56,829 bases of DNA from Spirochaetales bacterium (GCA_016928415.1 JAFGKU010000110.1:1-56829); one strand, 5' to 3'; positions 42,559 through 52,674 are shown, counted from the stretch's first letter. Numbers and translations are program-made. The notes: generated from the letters alone by a model not told the origin.

Positions 42559-43202
42559 TCGAAATTATCGTTGTAATGGTATTGTTCCTGCTGCCCTCGT
42601 TCATTCCCGTATCCGCGGACGGGGGCTGGGATGTTGCTTTTTTCGTGGTGTATTTCATCACCGCGGCACCTCAAATTTTCCTGCTCTGGTTTTACCTGAA
42701 AAACAGGGAGCCTGAATCCCTCCCCCTTTTCGGACTGGTTAAAATTAGTTTCAAGGATACCCTGTTCGGCCTGCTGTTTATGCCCGGCCTCCTGGTCATC
42801 TATTTTGTCATTGTAATGACTGTGATTCTGTTCCCCCCGGAGGTAACCCAATGGTTTTCGGAAGGTTACCGGTGGCATGTTAATCACCCTGAACTGCTCC
42901 CCTTGATATTCGTTTTCTGCATTGTTACCGGCTACAGGGAGGAACTTTTATTCAGGTCTTTTCTGTATGTCAGATGTACGCAGCTGGGAATACCCGTTCC
43001 GCTGGCAATCCTGGTCAATTCACTTTTATTCGCATCCCTACATATCTATGAAGGGCCGCTTGGTTTCGTTTTTGCCTTTGCCATCAGCCTTTACCTGGCT
43101 CACCTTTTTTACAGGTACAGGAATATACATATAATCGGATTAAGCCATGCATTGTTTAATTTTACCGTTTTGCTTCTAAGTATATTGAATATCGTTGATT
43201 AA
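42543..43202 (+). CDS. CPBP-family intramembrane metalloprotease
   Basis: About 219 residues with roughly six membrane helices. The Abi/CAAX-protease motifs are complete: YREELLFRSFL (EExxxR at about 133), FASLHIYEG (FxxxH) and LSHALFN (HxxxN). These enzymes cleave membrane-embedded peptides; bacterial substrates are mostly unknown. ATG 42543 overlaps the J-protein gene by 16 nt, pointing to translational coupling. An earlier in-frame ATG at 42480 lies deep in the upstream gene. Confidence 0.88.
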   Translation: MAIYIVEIIVVMVLFLLPSFIPVSADGGWDVAFFVVYFITAAPQIFLLWFYLKNREPESLPLFGLVKISFKDTLFGLLFMPGLLVIYFVIVMTVILFPPEVTQWFSEGYRWHVNHPELLPLIFVFCIVTGYREELLFRSFLYVRCTQLGIPVPLAILVNSLLFASLHIYEGPLGFVFAFAISLYLAHLFYRYRNIHIIGLSHALFNFTVLLLSILNIVD

Positions 43203-43292
43203 AGCGTCATGCAATTCGCTTTTTACACTGTTGCCAAATTCTAGAATTATGAGTATCCTTGTGTTACTTTGAGATATATCAAGGAGTAATCT

Positions 43293-43880
43293 GTGAGGAA
43301 AAAATTTTTGGGCATGGTACTGGTTGTATTGATCGCCGCCGGATGCGGTCCTTCCGGAAACAAGAACTCTCAAGGCGGACAGCAGTCATCAAAATTCCCC
43401 GAGGATTTAAAGGATATGATGGCAGGCCAGGGATTGGTCCTTCTTGACGGGGGCGATAAAAAATACGTGGATTTTGAAGCCGAAAATCTTGCAGGAGAAA
43501 CCGTTAAATTAAGTTCTTATGCCGGTAAAGTGATTTTCCTTAATTTTTGGGCAACCTGGTGCGGGCCGTGCCGGAGTGAAATGAAATCCATGGAGCAGCT
43601 GTACCGTCTCTTGAAGGATGAAGGAATGGTTATCGTGGCGGTAAATATCCAGGAAAACAGGGACACGGTTGCCAAATTCACAAAGGACCGTGAACTCACG
43701 TTCCCGGTTTTGCGGGATTGGGATGGTTCGATTGCCGGTACTTACGGCGTCGGGAACCTGCCCACGACTTATGTTTTCGATAGAAACGGGATGCTTGTAA
43801 CGGCGGCGATCGGTGCCAGGGAATGGTATTCTGAAAAAATGGTGGAAATATTCCGTCAATTCACCAAAGGGGGCAACTGA
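43293..43880 (+). CDS. TlpA-like thioredoxin-fold lipoprotein
   Basis: 195 residues. A lipoprotein signal ends in LIAAGC (Cys19), so it is likely anchored in a membrane and faces the periplasm. The mature domain is of the TlpA/ResA type with LNFWATWCGPCRSEM (Cys90, Cys93) and the cis-Pro loop GNLPTTYVFD. It probably keeps exported cysteines or apocytochrome c reduced. The start is GTG 43293 with AAGGAG 8 nt before. The CcdA gene follows 3 nt later and would supply reductant. Confidence 0.92.
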   Translation: MRKKFLGMVLVVLIAAGCGPSGNKNSQGGQQSSKFPEDLKDMMAGQGLVLLDGGDKKYVDFEAENLAGETVKLSSYAGKVIFLNFWATWCGPCRSEMKSMEQLYRLLKDEGMVIVAVNIQENRDTVAKFTKDRELTFPVLRDWDGSIAGTYGVGNLPTTYVFDRNGMLVTAAIGAREWYSEKMVEIFRQFTKGGN

Positions 43881-43883
43881 CGG

Positions 43884-44864
43884 ATGGTTACACCGAATCC
43901 CGTAATCGCTTTTTTTGCAGGATTGGCCTCGTTTCTCTCTCCCTGCATTTTTCCATTAATACCGTCATACCTTTCCTTTGTCAGCGGCGTTTCCTTTGAT
44001 GAATTAAAGGCGGAGGATTTAAAAAAGCGATTCAATATCTTTATACAGACGCTGTTGTTTGTCGCCGGCTTCACCGTGGTTTTCATGCTTTTCGGCGTAC
44101 TGACTTCCGGAATAGGCGCCATTCTGCCGCGGAATTCAATCGTGGTGAACGTCATCAGCGGCGCTATCATCATTGTTTTCGGGCTGCATTTTATTTTTGA
44201 TTTCCTCAAATTCCTCAATATAGAGAAGAAGTTTTCAACAAAAAAAATGCCAACCGGAAAAATCGGGGCTTTTTTGCTTGGGATAGCGTTCGGTGCGGGC
44301 TGGACACCGTGTACGGGACCTTTTTTAGGGTCGATAATCACTTTGGCCAGCATATCCGGCGAAGTGGCGGAAGGATTTTTCCTTCTTGCCTGCTATTCCC
44401 TCGGGCTGGGTATTCCGTTTTTATTGGCCGGTCTGTTTTTTTCGATTTTTTTCAAGTACATGCAGAGAATTAAACCGCATCTTAAAAAGATAAAAATAGC
44501 GGGCGGAATTTTTCTCGTCTTGATAGGCGTTTTAATCCTTGTAGACCGCTTAAATATTATCAATGAATTTATTTTCCAGTTTTCGAATACATTGCAATCC
44601 ATCAATCTGAGGGATCCCTGGATCAACAGGCTTATTTTTGGAGTATTTTTCGGCATTTTCGCCGTACTGATACTGGCCTTTTACATTATCCGGATATTGA
44701 AAAGCGGAAAAACGGAGGAGGGAACATACATTATCGGCTCGTTAATCAGGCCAGTTCGCATGGCTTTTCTGCTTTTTTTCCTGGTATTATCCATTTTGTC
44801 ATTTACGGGAGTGCTTGATTTTGCCTCATTGATTTATTCCTGGGCGAATTCTACCAAGATTTAA
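43884..44864 (+). CDS. ccdA: CcdA/DsbD-like thiol-disulphide transporter
   Basis: 326 residues with the two symmetrical helix repeats of CcdA: ASFLSPCIFPLIPSYL (first redox Cys) and GAGWTPCTGPFLGSI (second). At least six helices belong to this core. The C-terminal 130 residues add two more membrane helices (LIFGVFFGIFAVLILAFYII and MAFLLFFLVLSILSF), which is longer than the usual 230-residue CcdA. It moves electrons from cytoplasmic thioredoxin to the TlpA-like lipoprotein encoded 3 nt upstream. Confidence 0.9.
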   Translation: MVTPNPVIAFFAGLASFLSPCIFPLIPSYLSFVSGVSFDELKAEDLKKRFNIFIQTLLFVAGFTVVFMLFGVLTSGIGAILPRNSIVVNVISGAIIIVFGLHFIFDFLKFLNIEKKFSTKKMPTGKIGAFLLGIAFGAGWTPCTGPFLGSIITLASISGEVAEGFFLLACYSLGLGIPFLLAGLFFSIFFKYMQRIKPHLKKIKIAGGIFLVLIGVLILVDRLNIINEFIFQFSNTLQSINLRDPWINRLIFGVFFGIFAVLILAFYIIRILKSGKTEEGTYIIGSLIRPVRMAFLLFFLVLSILSFTGVLDFASLIYSWANSTKI

Positions 44865-44905
44865 ATCATGCCGTCGTGTATTGAGGGTGTAAGCGTAAAT
44901 TCTAG

Positions 44906-44934
44906 TTGACAGATTTTTTTAAATCCGTCATAGT
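44906..44934 (+). promoter_or_regulatory. Probable promoter of the tRNA cluster
   Basis: TTGACA (44906-44911), 17 bp, CATAGT (44929-44934), 18 nt before tRNA-His. It likely drives the first three tRNA genes. Confidence 0.5.
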
Positions 44935-44952
44935 ACTGGATACTAATTTCAT

Positions 44953-45027
44953 GGTGGGTGTAGCTCAGTTGGTTAGAGCGCCAGTCTGTGGAACTGGATG
45001 TCGTGGGTTCAAATCTCATCACCCACC
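44953..45027 (+). tRNA. tRNA-His (GTG)
   Basis: A cloverleaf with acceptor GTGGGTG/CACCCAC, anticodon loop CTGTGGA (anticodon GTG) and T-arm GTGGGTTCAAATCTCAT. The encoded G at 44953 opposite C 45027 is the expected G-1 of tRNA-His. CCA is not encoded. Confidence 0.96.
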
Positions 45028-45044
45028 CTATCAATGATCCCAAT

Positions 45045-45118
45045 GCGTCCGTAGCTCAGCTGGATAGAGTGGCGGACTTCGAATCCGTAGGTCGCAGGTT
45101 CGAGTCCTGCCGGGCGCA
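45045..45118 (+). tRNA. tRNA-Arg (TCG)
   Basis: 74 nt with acceptor GCGTCCG/CGGGCGC and anticodon loop CTTCGAA (TCG, reads CGA and related Arg codons). T-arm GCAGGTTCGAGTCCTGC. CCA not encoded. Confidence 0.96.
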
Positions 45119-45127
45119 ATGAAATAT

Positions 45128-45200
45128 GGGCCGTTAGCTCAGCTGGTAGAGCAGCAGACTCTTAATCTGCGGGTCGGAGGTTCGATCCCTCCACGGCTCA
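45128..45200 (+). tRNA. tRNA-Lys (CTT)
   Basis: 73 nt with acceptor GGGCCGT/ACGGCTC (one G-U pair), anticodon loop CTCTTAA (CTT) and T-arm GGAGGTTCGATCCCTCC. CCA not encoded. Confidence 0.96.
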
Positions 45201-45246
45201 AAACGTGTTTCCGGAAAGCGTCGATTGTGATTTTTATCAGGCGCAG

Positions 45247-45275
45247 TTGACAATTTCCAGCAACTTTAGTATACT
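45247..45275 (+). promoter_or_regulatory. Strong promoter at the 5' end of tRNA-Leu
   Basis: TTGACA (45247-45252), 17 bp, TATACT (45270-45275), then only 5 nt to the first base of the mature tRNA. Transcription should begin at or within a base or two of that position. Confidence 0.7.
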
Positions 45276-45280
45276 CTGCT

Positions 45281-45363
45281 GCGAGAGTGGTGAAATTTGG
45301 CAGACACGCTAGACTTAGGATCTAGTGCCGTAAGGCGTAAGGGTTCAAGTCCCTTCTCTCGCA
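45281..45363 (+). tRNA. tRNA-Leu (TAG)
   Basis: 83 nt, with the long variable arm of class II tRNAs (TGCCGTAAGGCGT). Acceptor GCGAGAG/CTCTCGC, anticodon loop CTTAGGA (TAG). It has its own promoter next to its 5' end. CCA not encoded. Confidence 0.96.
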
Positions 45364-45427
45364 AGATTTACTGGTAGAGTAAGATGAAATTGTACGGATT
45401 TTTTTGATCAAAATAAGCGATTGACAA

Positions 45428-45499
45428 GCGGGAATAGCTCAGTGGTAGAGCTTCACCTTGCCAAGGTGGATGTCGCGGGTTCAAGTCCCGTTTCCCGCT
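45428..45499 (+). tRNA. tRNA-Gly (GCC)
   Basis: 72 nt with acceptor GCGGGAA/TTCCCGC, anticodon loop TTGCCAA (GCC) and T-arm GCGGGTTCAAGTCCCGT. It probably shares the tRNA-Leu transcript; a TTGACA just in front is too close to be its -35. CCA not encoded. Confidence 0.96.
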
Positions 45500-45514
45500 C
45501 ATATATTAAACAGA

Positions 45515-45554
45515 AAAAAACGATCGGACAAAAAAATTCCGATCGTTTTTTTTT
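45515..45554 (+). terminator. Intrinsic terminator of the tRNA cluster
   Basis: AACGATCGGA pairs with TCCGATCGTT around an A-rich loop, with a run of nine Ts. It ends the tRNA transcript just before the tig promoter region. Confidence 0.85.
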
Positions 45555-45566
45555 CAAAAAATATAT

Positions 45567-45572
45567 TATAAT
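45567..45572 (+). promoter_or_regulatory. -10 box of the tig-clpP-clpX-lon operon
   Basis: A perfect TATAAT. The region 17 bp upstream is the T-run of the terminator and has no good -35, so the box may depend on upstream AT-rich DNA. The leader would be about 6-15 nt. Confidence 0.4.
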
Positions 45573-45584
45573 ATAGGATAGCGA

Positions 45585-46964
45585 GTGAAAGAAATGGTGG
45601 CAAACAAAGAATTGGAATTATTGGAAAAATCCCGGGTCAGCATGAAAATTACGGTAGCGGAAGGCGACGTAAAAAAGACGTACGACGATCTTGTAAAGGA
45701 TTATTGTCAGAAGGTCCGCGTAGACGGATTTCGCGTCGGCAAGGTACCGCCCAACATCCTGATAAGCAAGTACGGCGATATCATCCAGGATGAAACGGTA
45801 AAGGCCGTTATTGAAAAAAGCCTGGAAGAGGTTTTTGATACGGTTGAATACAAGCCTTTGCCGTATGCCGTTCCGGAACTGAAAGACAAGCCCGTATTTG
45901 AAGCGGGAAAGGATTTTTCATTTGAAATCTCCTATGATACGTATCCGAAGGTGAAACTGGATAATTACAAGGGTTTGAAAATACCGGAGGTGGAAGCAGA
46001 CATAAAAAAGGAAGACCTGGACAGGGAGCTCGATATTTTACGCGACGAAAACGCCATTGTCGTTGAAAAAAAGGACGGCGTAGTGGCGCAGAAAGACGTT
46101 ATCACGATTGATTACGCGGAACTGGATGCCGGGGGCAATGAAGTTGAAGGCTCCAAGAGGGAAGGATTCACCTTTACCGTGGGTTCGGGTTATAATTTGT
46201 ATAAAATCGACGATGAAATGATCGGCATGAAAAAGGAAGAGGAAAAGGTGCTTCATAAGGAATATCCGGAGGATTTCGAATATCCTGCCATGGCCGGGAA
46301 AAAGGTCGATTTAAAAGTAAAAATCGTACAGGTCAAGGAGAAACAGCTTCCCGCCCTGGACGATGAACTGGCACAGGATATCAATGAAAAATACAAAACA
46401 CTGGATGATCTTAAAAAGGATATCGAGGAAAGACTGAAAAATAATGCCGAAGAGAAAATAAGGGAATATAAAATAACGAAAATTCTGGAACAAATTAAGG
46501 ACAATACGGAGATAGTTTTACCCGATTCCATGGTTAACAGGGAACTGGAGCGGGAATGGCTTTCCATGGTCTATTATTCCGGCGGAAGGGAAGACATGGT
46601 CCTTAAAGAACTGGAAAAACAGGGCAGCAGCAAGGGAAAATACCTGGAGGAAAGAAAGGCGGATGCGGAGGAATCCCTTAAAATGAGTGTTATAATAGAA
46701 GAGTTGATCGAAGCGGAGAAAATCGAGGCAACGAATGAAGAAATCGAGGCAGAGATCAAGGCGGGTGCCGAAAAGCAGAACATTTCCCTGGAAGATGCCA
46801 GGGAAAGGGTAAAGGCCAATAAAATGGAAGCATCCATAAGGTTTGGCCTGCAGAAGAAGAAGTTATTCGACCTGCTTTTATCCTCTGCAACGTATACGAA
46901 AGGAAAGAAGGTAAAATACCAGGACCTTCTTGCCGGCAAATTTGAAAAGGAGAAGGATAAGTAA
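45585..46964 (+). CDS. tig: Trigger factor, ribosome-associated chaperone and prolyl isomerase
   Basis: 459 residues. The ribosome-binding N-terminal domain carries the loop [10 protein letters not shown] (family GFRxGKxP), followed by the FKBP-like domain (about 165-255, [21 protein letters not shown] region) and a long helical chaperone C-terminus (about 270-450). It binds nascent chains at the exit tunnel. Start GTG 45585 and ATG 45594 are both in frame; GGA lies 6 nt before the GTG and GAG 8 nt before the ATG, so I cannot decide. It is the first gene of the proteostasis operon. Confidence 0.95.
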   Translation: MKEMVANKELELLEKSRVSMKITVAEGDVKKTYDDLVKDYCQKVRVDGFRVGKVPPNILISKYGDIIQDETVKAVIEKSLEEVFDTVEYKPLPYAVPELKDKPVFEAGKDFSFEISYDTYPKVKLDNYKGLKIPEVEADIKKEDLDRELDILRDENAIVVEKKDGVVAQKDVITIDYAELDAGGNEVEGSKREGFTFTVGSGYNLYKIDDEMIGMKKEEEKVLHKEYPEDFEYPAMAGKKVDLKVKIVQVKEKQLPALDDELAQDINEKYKTLDDLKKDIEERLKNNAEEKIREYKITKILEQIKDNTEIVLPDSMVNRELEREWLSMVYYSGGREDMVLKELEKQGSSKGKYLEERKADAEESLKMSVIIEELIEAEKIEATNEEIEAEIKAGAEKQNISLEDARERVKANKMEASIRFGLQKKKLFDLLLSSATYTKGKKVKYQDLLAGKFEKEKDK

Positions 46965-46965
46965 T

Positions 46966-47589
46966 ATGTTTGAAAAAGGCGCATATTTTAATCCACCGAG
47001 TGTATGGGAGAGAACGAGTCAGGGCGAGGTAAGGTACGATATATATTCCCGGCTTTTAAAGGATAGAATAGTGTTCATAGATGACGAGGTCATTGACTTG
47101 AACGCTGACCTGGTCGTTGCCCAGCTTTTGTTTCTTGAATCGCAGGACCCGGAGAAAGACATTCATTTGTACATAAATACACCGGGCGGTTCGGTAACCG
47201 CCGGTTTGTGCATTTATGATACAATTCAATATATCAAGCCCGATGTACAGACCATCTGCATGGGGCAGGCGGCTTCCATGGGAGCCCTTCTGCTGACGTG
47301 CGGTACGCCGGGCAAACGATTCATTCTGCCGTCTTCGCGCGTGCTGGTTCACCAGCCGTGGGGCGGCGTGTATGGCCAGGCCAAAGACATCAATATCCAG
47401 GCTAAGGAGATTGTTCGTTTGAAAAACATGCTCATACAGTATTTTGCCAAGCATACGAATAAAACAGTGGACCAGATTTCAAAAGATCTTGAACGCGATT
47501 ACTATATGTCTGCCGAGGAAGCGGTGGCCTATGGCCTCGTTGATAAAATTTTAGCGAGGGATAAAAATGGGACGTCTGACAAAAGATAA
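46966..47589 (+). CDS. clpP: ATP-dependent Clp protease proteolytic subunit
   Basis: 207 residues of standard ClpP. The catalytic Ser104 ([11 protein letters not shown]) and His129 (LVHQPWGG) are present, and the ligand handle [13 protein letters not shown] is intact. A short N-terminal segment precedes the usual axial-loop residues. It begins 1 nt after the tig stop codon with GGAGAAGG inside the tig 3' end. The clpX gene overlaps its last 23 nt. Confidence 0.97.
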   Translation: MFEKGAYFNPPSVWERTSQGEVRYDIYSRLLKDRIVFIDDEVIDLNADLVVAQLLFLESQDPEKDIHLYINTPGGSVTAGLCIYDTIQYIKPDVQTICMGQAASMGALLLTCGTPGKRFILPSSRVLVHQPWGGVYGQAKDINIQAKEIVRLKNMLIQYFAKHTNKTVDQISKDLERDYYMSAEEAVAYGLVDKILARDKNGTSDKR

Positions 47590-48820
47590 CAACCACAAAA
47601 TGTGCTCCTTCTGTGGAAAATCATCCGATTTCGCACGAAGGCTCATCGCAGGGCCCGGGGTTTACATCTGTGACGAATGCGTTCACGTGTGCCGGAAAAT
47701 CCTCGACGAGGAGGAGGAAGTCGTTGCCACGGAAATCGCGGACGATATACCGCGTCCTTCCGAAATAAAATCGTATCTTGACCAGTATGTCATTGGCCAG
47801 GAAACGTCCAAGAAAATGCTGTCCGTGGCCGTCTATAACCATTACAAACGCATTTCCCTGAACAAGAAAATTGACAAGGACGTTGAGATGGAAAAATCGA
47901 ACGTGCTTATCATTGGCCCCACGGGAACGGGAAAAACGCTGTTGGCCCGTACCCTGGCCCGGAAACTGCGCGTGCCCTTTGCCATCGCGGATGCCACCAC
48001 GTTGACCGAGGCCGGATATGTGGGGGAGGATGTCGAGAATATTCTTTTAAAGCTTATCCAGAACGCGGGCAACCACATACTGTCCGCTGAACGGGGTATC
48101 GTGTATATCGACGAAATAGACAAGATAGCCAAAAAGGGCGAGAATGTTTCCATTACGCGTGATGTCTCCGGTGAAGGGGTCCAGCAGGCCCTTTTGAAGA
48201 TCATTGAAGGCACGATCGCTTCCGTTCCGCCGCAGGGCGGGCGAAAGCACCCCAACCAGGAAATGCTGAAAATCGATACGTCGAACATACTTTTTATATG
48301 CGGCGGCGCTTTTGTCGGTCTTGACAGGATCATCGAATCCCGTATCGCAACCAATCCCATGGGTTTTGGCGCGGATATCCAGGCCAAGGGTAAAAAGGAT
48401 ATTTACAGTCTCTACAAACACCTTCATCCGGACGATCTCGTTAAATTCGGAATGATTCCCGAATTCATAGGGAGGCTGCCCATTGTCGTACCGCTTGAAG
48501 AACTGAATCTGGAAATTCTGGAGCGGATTCTTACCGAACCTAAGAATTCCGTCATCAAACAATACATGGAATCCTTGAAACTGGACGATACGGAGCTCGT
48601 TTTCGAAAAGGAGGCCATCCGGGCCCTGGCCAACCAGGCGTTGGAAAGGAAAACAGGGGCGCGCGGATTGCGGTCCATGATCGAGAACATCATGCTCGAC
48701 ATCATGTTTGAAATTCCTTCAATGAAAGGCAAAAAAAAGGTTGTCGTAACACGGGAAGTCGTGGAAAAGGCTTTGAAGCCGGGTATTTTCACCGTGGACA
48801 ACGAAAAGATCAGCGCATGA
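47567..48820 (+). CDS. clpX: ATP-dependent Clp protease ATP-binding subunit ClpX
   Basis: 417 residues. An N-terminal zinc domain (CSFCGKSS and ICDECVHVC), Walker A GPTGTGKT, pore loop GYVG in [13 protein letters not shown], Walker [11 protein letters not shown], and the sensor region [13 protein letters not shown] are all present, as in a functional AAA+ unfoldase that feeds ClpP. ATG 47567 lies inside clpP, 23 nt before its stop. Its own end overlaps lon by ATGA. Confidence 0.97.
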   Translation: MGRLTKDNNHKMCSFCGKSSDFARRLIAGPGVYICDECVHVCRKILDEEEEVVATEIADDIPRPSEIKSYLDQYVIGQETSKKMLSVAVYNHYKRISLNKKIDKDVEMEKSNVLIIGPTGTGKTLLARTLARKLRVPFAIADATTLTEAGYVGEDVENILLKLIQNAGNHILSAERGIVYIDEIDKIAKKGENVSITRDVSGEGVQQALLKIIEGTIASVPPQGGRKHPNQEMLKIDTSNILFICGGAFVGLDRIIESRIATNPMGFGADIQAKGKKDIYSLYKHLHPDDLVKFGMIPEFIGRLPIVVPLEELNLEILERILTEPKNSVIKQYMESLKLDDTELVFEKEAIRALANQALERKTGARGLRSMIENIMLDIMFEIPSMKGKKKVVVTREVVEKALKPGIFTVDNEKISA

Positions 48821-51222
48821 ACATAATAGAAAGCGCTTTGAAAAAATTGAAACCAAATGTGCTTTCTTTGGTCCCGTTGCGGGATATGGTTATATTCCCG
48901 AGTATGATCGTACCCTTTTTCGTGGGCCGTAAAAAATCCATCGCATCCGTGGAAGAAGCCATGTCACGGGGCAAGCTCGTGTTTCTTCTTACACAGAGGG
49001 ATGTCAACATCAAGGACCCTAAACAGTCGGACCTGTACCTGACGGGAACCATTTCAAAAATACTTCAGATGCTCAAACTGCCGGATGGAACAATCAGGCT
49101 GTTAGCCGAAGGTTTGGAACGGGCAACCGTGGTCAAGTACGAAGACAGCCGGGATGTCTTCCGTGTCCAGGTGAAACCGATCAGGGAGGACAATGACGTG
49201 ACTCCCGAATTGTCCGCACTCATCCGGACAGTCCAGAAGGAGTTCTCACGTTACGCGGCGGTCTGTAAGAAAATTCCCGTGGAAATTGTCACGAACTGCG
49301 AAAAAATAGAATCTCCGGGAAAACTCATAAACACGATTTGTTCCCACGCACCCCTGAAGGTGAGTAAAAAAATGGAACTTTTATCGGAGACGAATACACA
49401 ACCCCGCCTTGAGAACCTTGCCATGACGTTAGTCGGTGAGAAAGAAGTCCTGGAACTGGAGCAGAAGATTAACAGTAAAATCCGGAAGCGTTACGAAAAA
49501 ACGCAGAAAGATTTTTTCCTGCAGGAGCAATTGAAGGAGATTCAGCGGGAATTGGGGGATAAGGGGGAAGACCCTTCCGGTGCAACGGAACTGAAGGGGA
49601 AACTCGCCATGAAAGGGCTGCCCTCCGAGGTTCATGAAAAGTGCATGAAGGAGATTAACCGGCTTTCAAGGCTGCAGCCCATGTCCCCTGAATCGGGCAT
49701 TTTAAGGACATACCTGGAATGGATTACGGATCTGCCCTGGATTGAATTTTCCCATGACAACAAGGATATTGAAGCGGCAAAAATCATACTGGATGAGGAC
49801 CATTACGATTTAAAAGAGGTGAAGGAGCGGATACTTGATTTCATAGCTGTGAGGCAGTTGAAAGGCAAGGTGAAAGGACCCATCCTCTGCTTTGTCGGTC
49901 CGCCCGGTACGGGAAAGACCTCTCTGGGAAGGTCGGTAGCCAGGGCCCTGGGACGGAATTTTATCCGTATATCATTGGGCGGTGTCAGGGACGAGGCCGA
50001 GATCCGCGGGCATAGAAAAACCTATATCGGCGCCCTTCCCGGCAAGATCATCCAGTCCATGAAAAAGGCGGGCACTAAAAATCCCGTGTTTCTCCTGGAT
50101 GAAATTGATAAAATGAGCTCCGATTTCCGGGGCGACCCGGCCGCCGCTCTGCTGGAGGTACTTGACCCCGAACAGAACAATACGTTTATGGACCATTACC
50201 TGGAGGTCCAGTACGACCTGTCCGATGTCATGTTTATCACGACCGCCAATTCCTCCCACAACATCCCGTTCGCCTTAAGGGACAGGATGGAAGTGATCGA
50301 GATATCGGGCTATACGGAATTTGAAAAGGAAAAAATAGCCGAGGAATTCCTTATACCGAAACAGTTGAAAGAAAACGGCCTTGACTGGGCGGATATTGTT
50401 TTTCAGAAATCGGCCCTTCTCACCATCATCAGGAATTACACGATGGAATCCGGAGTGAGGAACCTGGAGCGGGAGCTGGCCAATGTTTTGAGGAAAATAG
50501 CCAGGGAAGCGGTAAAAAAAGGATTTCATGAAACGAAAGATTCCGAAGAGGATGAAAAAACATTCAAGGTCGTCATTACAAAGAATTCGCTTACAAAATA
50601 CCTGGGTAAAATCAAGTACAAGGATACTTTTTTCACACACATCATCAGGCCGGGACTGTCGTACGGCCTCGCCTGGACGGAAAAGGGCGGCATGCTTCTG
50701 CCCGTGGAAGTGGCTGTTTTAAAGGGGAAGGGAGAATTGATCCTGACGGGGAATCTCGGCGATGTGATGAAGGAAAGCGCCCATACCGCTCTGTCTTTTT
50801 TAAGGGCGAACGCTCTGATATTCGGTGTCTCCCTGGATTTTTATAAGGACCGTGATATTCATGTGCATGTACCTGAGGGAGCCATTCCCAAAGACGGTCC
50901 TTCGGCAGGTATTACCATAGCTACCGCGCTTCTTTCGGCCATCAGGGGTATTCCCATGAAAAAAGGCTATGCCATGACGGGGGAAATCACCCTCACGGGA
51001 AGGATTCTCCCCATAGGCGGTGTGAAAGAAAAAGTATTGGCCGCCCACAGGAATAAAATGACCCATGTTCTTATACCGTCGGATAATAAAAAGGATATCG
51101 ATGAATTACCGAAAGCGGTTTTGGATGAAATGAAATTTGAATTTTCCGAATCAATTGAGGAAGCATTGTTCAAGCTGTTCCCCAATGATTCCTTTCATCA
51201 GAACGAGATTGCTTCTGCATAA
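48817..51222 (+). CDS. lon: ATP-dependent protease La (Lon)
   Basis: 801 residues: an N-terminal substrate domain starting [11 protein letters not shown], a coiled-coil ([20 protein letters not shown]), the AAA+ module with GPPGTGKTS, Walker [10 protein letters not shown], and a C-terminal serine-lysine protease domain with the dyad Ser696 ([12 protein letters not shown]) and Lys739 ([10 protein letters not shown]), 43 residues apart as in E. coli Lon. It degrades misfolded and regulatory proteins. It overlaps clpX by 4 nt, so tig, clpP, clpX and lon are coupled. No strong terminator follows. Confidence 0.97.
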   Translation: MNIIESALKKLKPNVLSLVPLRDMVIFPSMIVPFFVGRKKSIASVEEAMSRGKLVFLLTQRDVNIKDPKQSDLYLTGTISKILQMLKLPDGTIRLLAEGLERATVVKYEDSRDVFRVQVKPIREDNDVTPELSALIRTVQKEFSRYAAVCKKIPVEIVTNCEKIESPGKLINTICSHAPLKVSKKMELLSETNTQPRLENLAMTLVGEKEVLELEQKINSKIRKRYEKTQKDFFLQEQLKEIQRELGDKGEDPSGATELKGKLAMKGLPSEVHEKCMKEINRLSRLQPMSPESGILRTYLEWITDLPWIEFSHDNKDIEAAKIILDEDHYDLKEVKERILDFIAVRQLKGKVKGPILCFVGPPGTGKTSLGRSVARALGRNFIRISLGGVRDEAEIRGHRKTYIGALPGKIIQSMKKAGTKNPVFLLDEIDKMSSDFRGDPAAALLEVLDPEQNNTFMDHYLEVQYDLSDVMFITTANSSHNIPFALRDRMEVIEISGYTEFEKEKIAEEFLIPKQLKENGLDWADIVFQKSALLTIIRNYTMESGVRNLERELANVLRKIAREAVKKGFHETKDSEEDEKTFKVVITKNSLTKYLGKIKYKDTFFTHIIRPGLSYGLAWTEKGGMLLPVEVAVLKGKGELILTGNLGDVMKESAHTALSFLRANALIFGVSLDFYKDRDIHVHVPEGAIPKDGPSAGITIATALLSAIRGIPMKKGYAMTGEITLTGRILPIGGVKEKVLAAHRNKMTHVLIPSDNKKDIDELPKAVLDEMKFEFSESIEEALFKLFPNDSFHQNEIASA

Positions 51223-51245
51223 CAGCACAGCCGCTGAGTTATTCC

Positions 51246-51716
51246 CTAAAAAGCGAAGAAATACCTCACACCGATGCCCGCGTTTATCGTGAACCTTGTT
51301 GCCGGGTACAATTCGACTATGGGTGCAGCTTCAAGAAAAACATCCATGGGGACTTTGGGAATAAAGTATGTCAATCCTACGGGAATCCTGATTCCTACGT
51401 TGGGATAATCCTGAATTTTAATCCTGGCCCCGCCTCCGAAATAGAGAGACAGCTTACCGGCCGGAACGGGGATAAGGTTCATGAAATGGAAGAGAAGGTC
51501 GGCATGAATGTGAAAACTCGGTTGATCTATAAACGACCAGGCGGCACCGAGATCAATGGCCAGTGGATCAAAGAGCCAGTATTTCACGCTCAAACCCGTA
51601 GGCTCACCTAGGAGTACGCCAACCCCTAAGCCACGGTCCTGGGCCTGCAGGCCGGGTATGGTTATAACACATAAAAAAACAATGATCATGATGTTTAGTT
51701 TTTTCATACCGTCCAT
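51246..51716 (-). CDS. Small outer-membrane beta-barrel protein (DUF3996-like)
   Basis: 156 residues with a signal peptide (NIMIIVFLCVITIPGLQA). The mature part of about 130 residues shows eight or so amphipathic strands (LGVGVLLGEPTGLSVKYW, AIDLGAAWSF, HIHADLLFHF, GKLSLYFGGGARI, IPVGLTYFIP, VFLEAAPIVEL) and ends in GVRYFFAF, the aromatic C-terminus typical of outer-membrane barrels. The pattern recalls DUF3996 proteins of Borrelia. It lies 1 nt after the unknown gene upstream. ATG 51707 is a second possible start. Confidence 0.78.
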   Translation of the reverse strand: MDGMKKLNIMIIVFLCVITIPGLQAQDRGLGVGVLLGEPTGLSVKYWLFDPLAIDLGAAWSFIDQPSFHIHADLLFHFMNLIPVPAGKLSLYFGGGARIKIQDYPNVGIRIPVGLTYFIPKVPMDVFLEAAPIVELYPATRFTINAGIGVRYFFAF

Positions 51717-51717
51717 T

Positions 51718-52665
51718 TTATGTGTTATTCAGGAATTTTTCAAGTATTCCGGCAATTTCTCTTGTTAATCCGGTAATTATTTCGGAATATACGGGCCCGG
51801 GATTTTCCGGATTGTATTCTTTGCTAAAAGTCTCATAGACCTGTTTTTCGTTTTCGAACAATTTCATTGACGGGTCTTTTCTTGCCGATAAATGAACAAG
51901 AACCTCTCTCGGCTTGTACTTTTCCGTTAGGACGAACCTGAAAGTCGAATATATCCTCGTCAATTCTTTTGCCTGGTTGAAAATAACCGAAGCGAGTTTA
52001 TCAAGGGGAAAAAGGGCCAGCAGGGATAACTTTTTATCCTTTTTGGCTTCTTCCTCCAGAAAGGTCCGGTAGTGTTTCCTGATATTGGCGAATATCCTGT
52101 CAAACGTTGTTTTGAAGTTTTCATAAAAAGAAGAACTTGAACGGGAACCGGCCTTTATATTGGGCGACAACTTTTTCATTGTTTCCCGTTCGTTATGATA
52201 AATGGAGAATTGAACCAGGATATTTTTTACCGCCAGGTTTTTCTTGAGTTCGGGATCGTCCTTGATCCGTCCTAAAATATCCTTCAGGATCGTATTGATT
52301 TCAATATCATCGGCGGAAAGAATCGCGCTTCCGCCATCGCCCTTGTTTATTCTTATTGTACCTATGGACACGAGCCTTTGTATAAGAACAATAAAAAGAA
52401 TTTCATCCATTGTTCTTTTATGCTCGGCGATATCCTCGAAGTCAAATGTCTTGAATTTCGCTTCATCCAGAAAACGAAAGACTTTGATCATCCAGCTTTT
52501 TTTATATTCCAGCACCCCTTCTTCAACGGACAGCTTGATATTACTTATGGCATGTTCCAGGCTGAGATCCGTTTTTTTAAAGTAATCCCACAGGGTAAAA
52601 CTGTCCTTGAGACTGTTTTTTATATCTACCCAGTCACCGATAATTCTTTTTTCAAGATCGCTCAT
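51718..52665 (-). CDS. Uncharacterised helical protein
   Basis: 315 residues that I do not recognise. It is soluble, charged and mostly helical, with no signal peptide, membrane helix or cysteine motif. The region around 170-180 is Ser-rich (AGSRSSSSFYENF). It is transcribed with the barrel gene 1 nt downstream, but the two products are in different compartments. It has no Shine-Dalgarno; a promoter at 52675-52703 ends 9 nt before the ATG. Confidence 0.7.
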   Translation of the reverse strand: MSDLEKRIIGDWVDIKNSLKDSFTLWDYFKKTDLSLEHAISNIKLSVEEGVLEYKKSWMIKVFRFLDEAKFKTFDFEDIAEHKRTMDEILFIVLIQRLVSIGTIRINKGDGGSAILSADDIEINTILKDILGRIKDDPELKKNLAVKNILVQFSIYHNERETMKKLSPNIKAGSRSSSSFYENFKTTFDRIFANIRKHYRTFLEEEAKKDKKLSLLALFPLDKLASVIFNQAKELTRIYSTFRFVLTEKYKPREVLVHLSARKDPSMKLFENEKQVYETFSKEYNPENPGPVYSEIITGLTREIAGILEKFLNNT

Positions 52666-52674
52666 GCAATATAA

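Noticed and set aside
45421..45426. TTGACA as the -35 box of a separate tRNA-Gly promoter
   Set aside because: It ends 1 nt before the mature tRNA, so the -10 and start would fall inside the tRNA.
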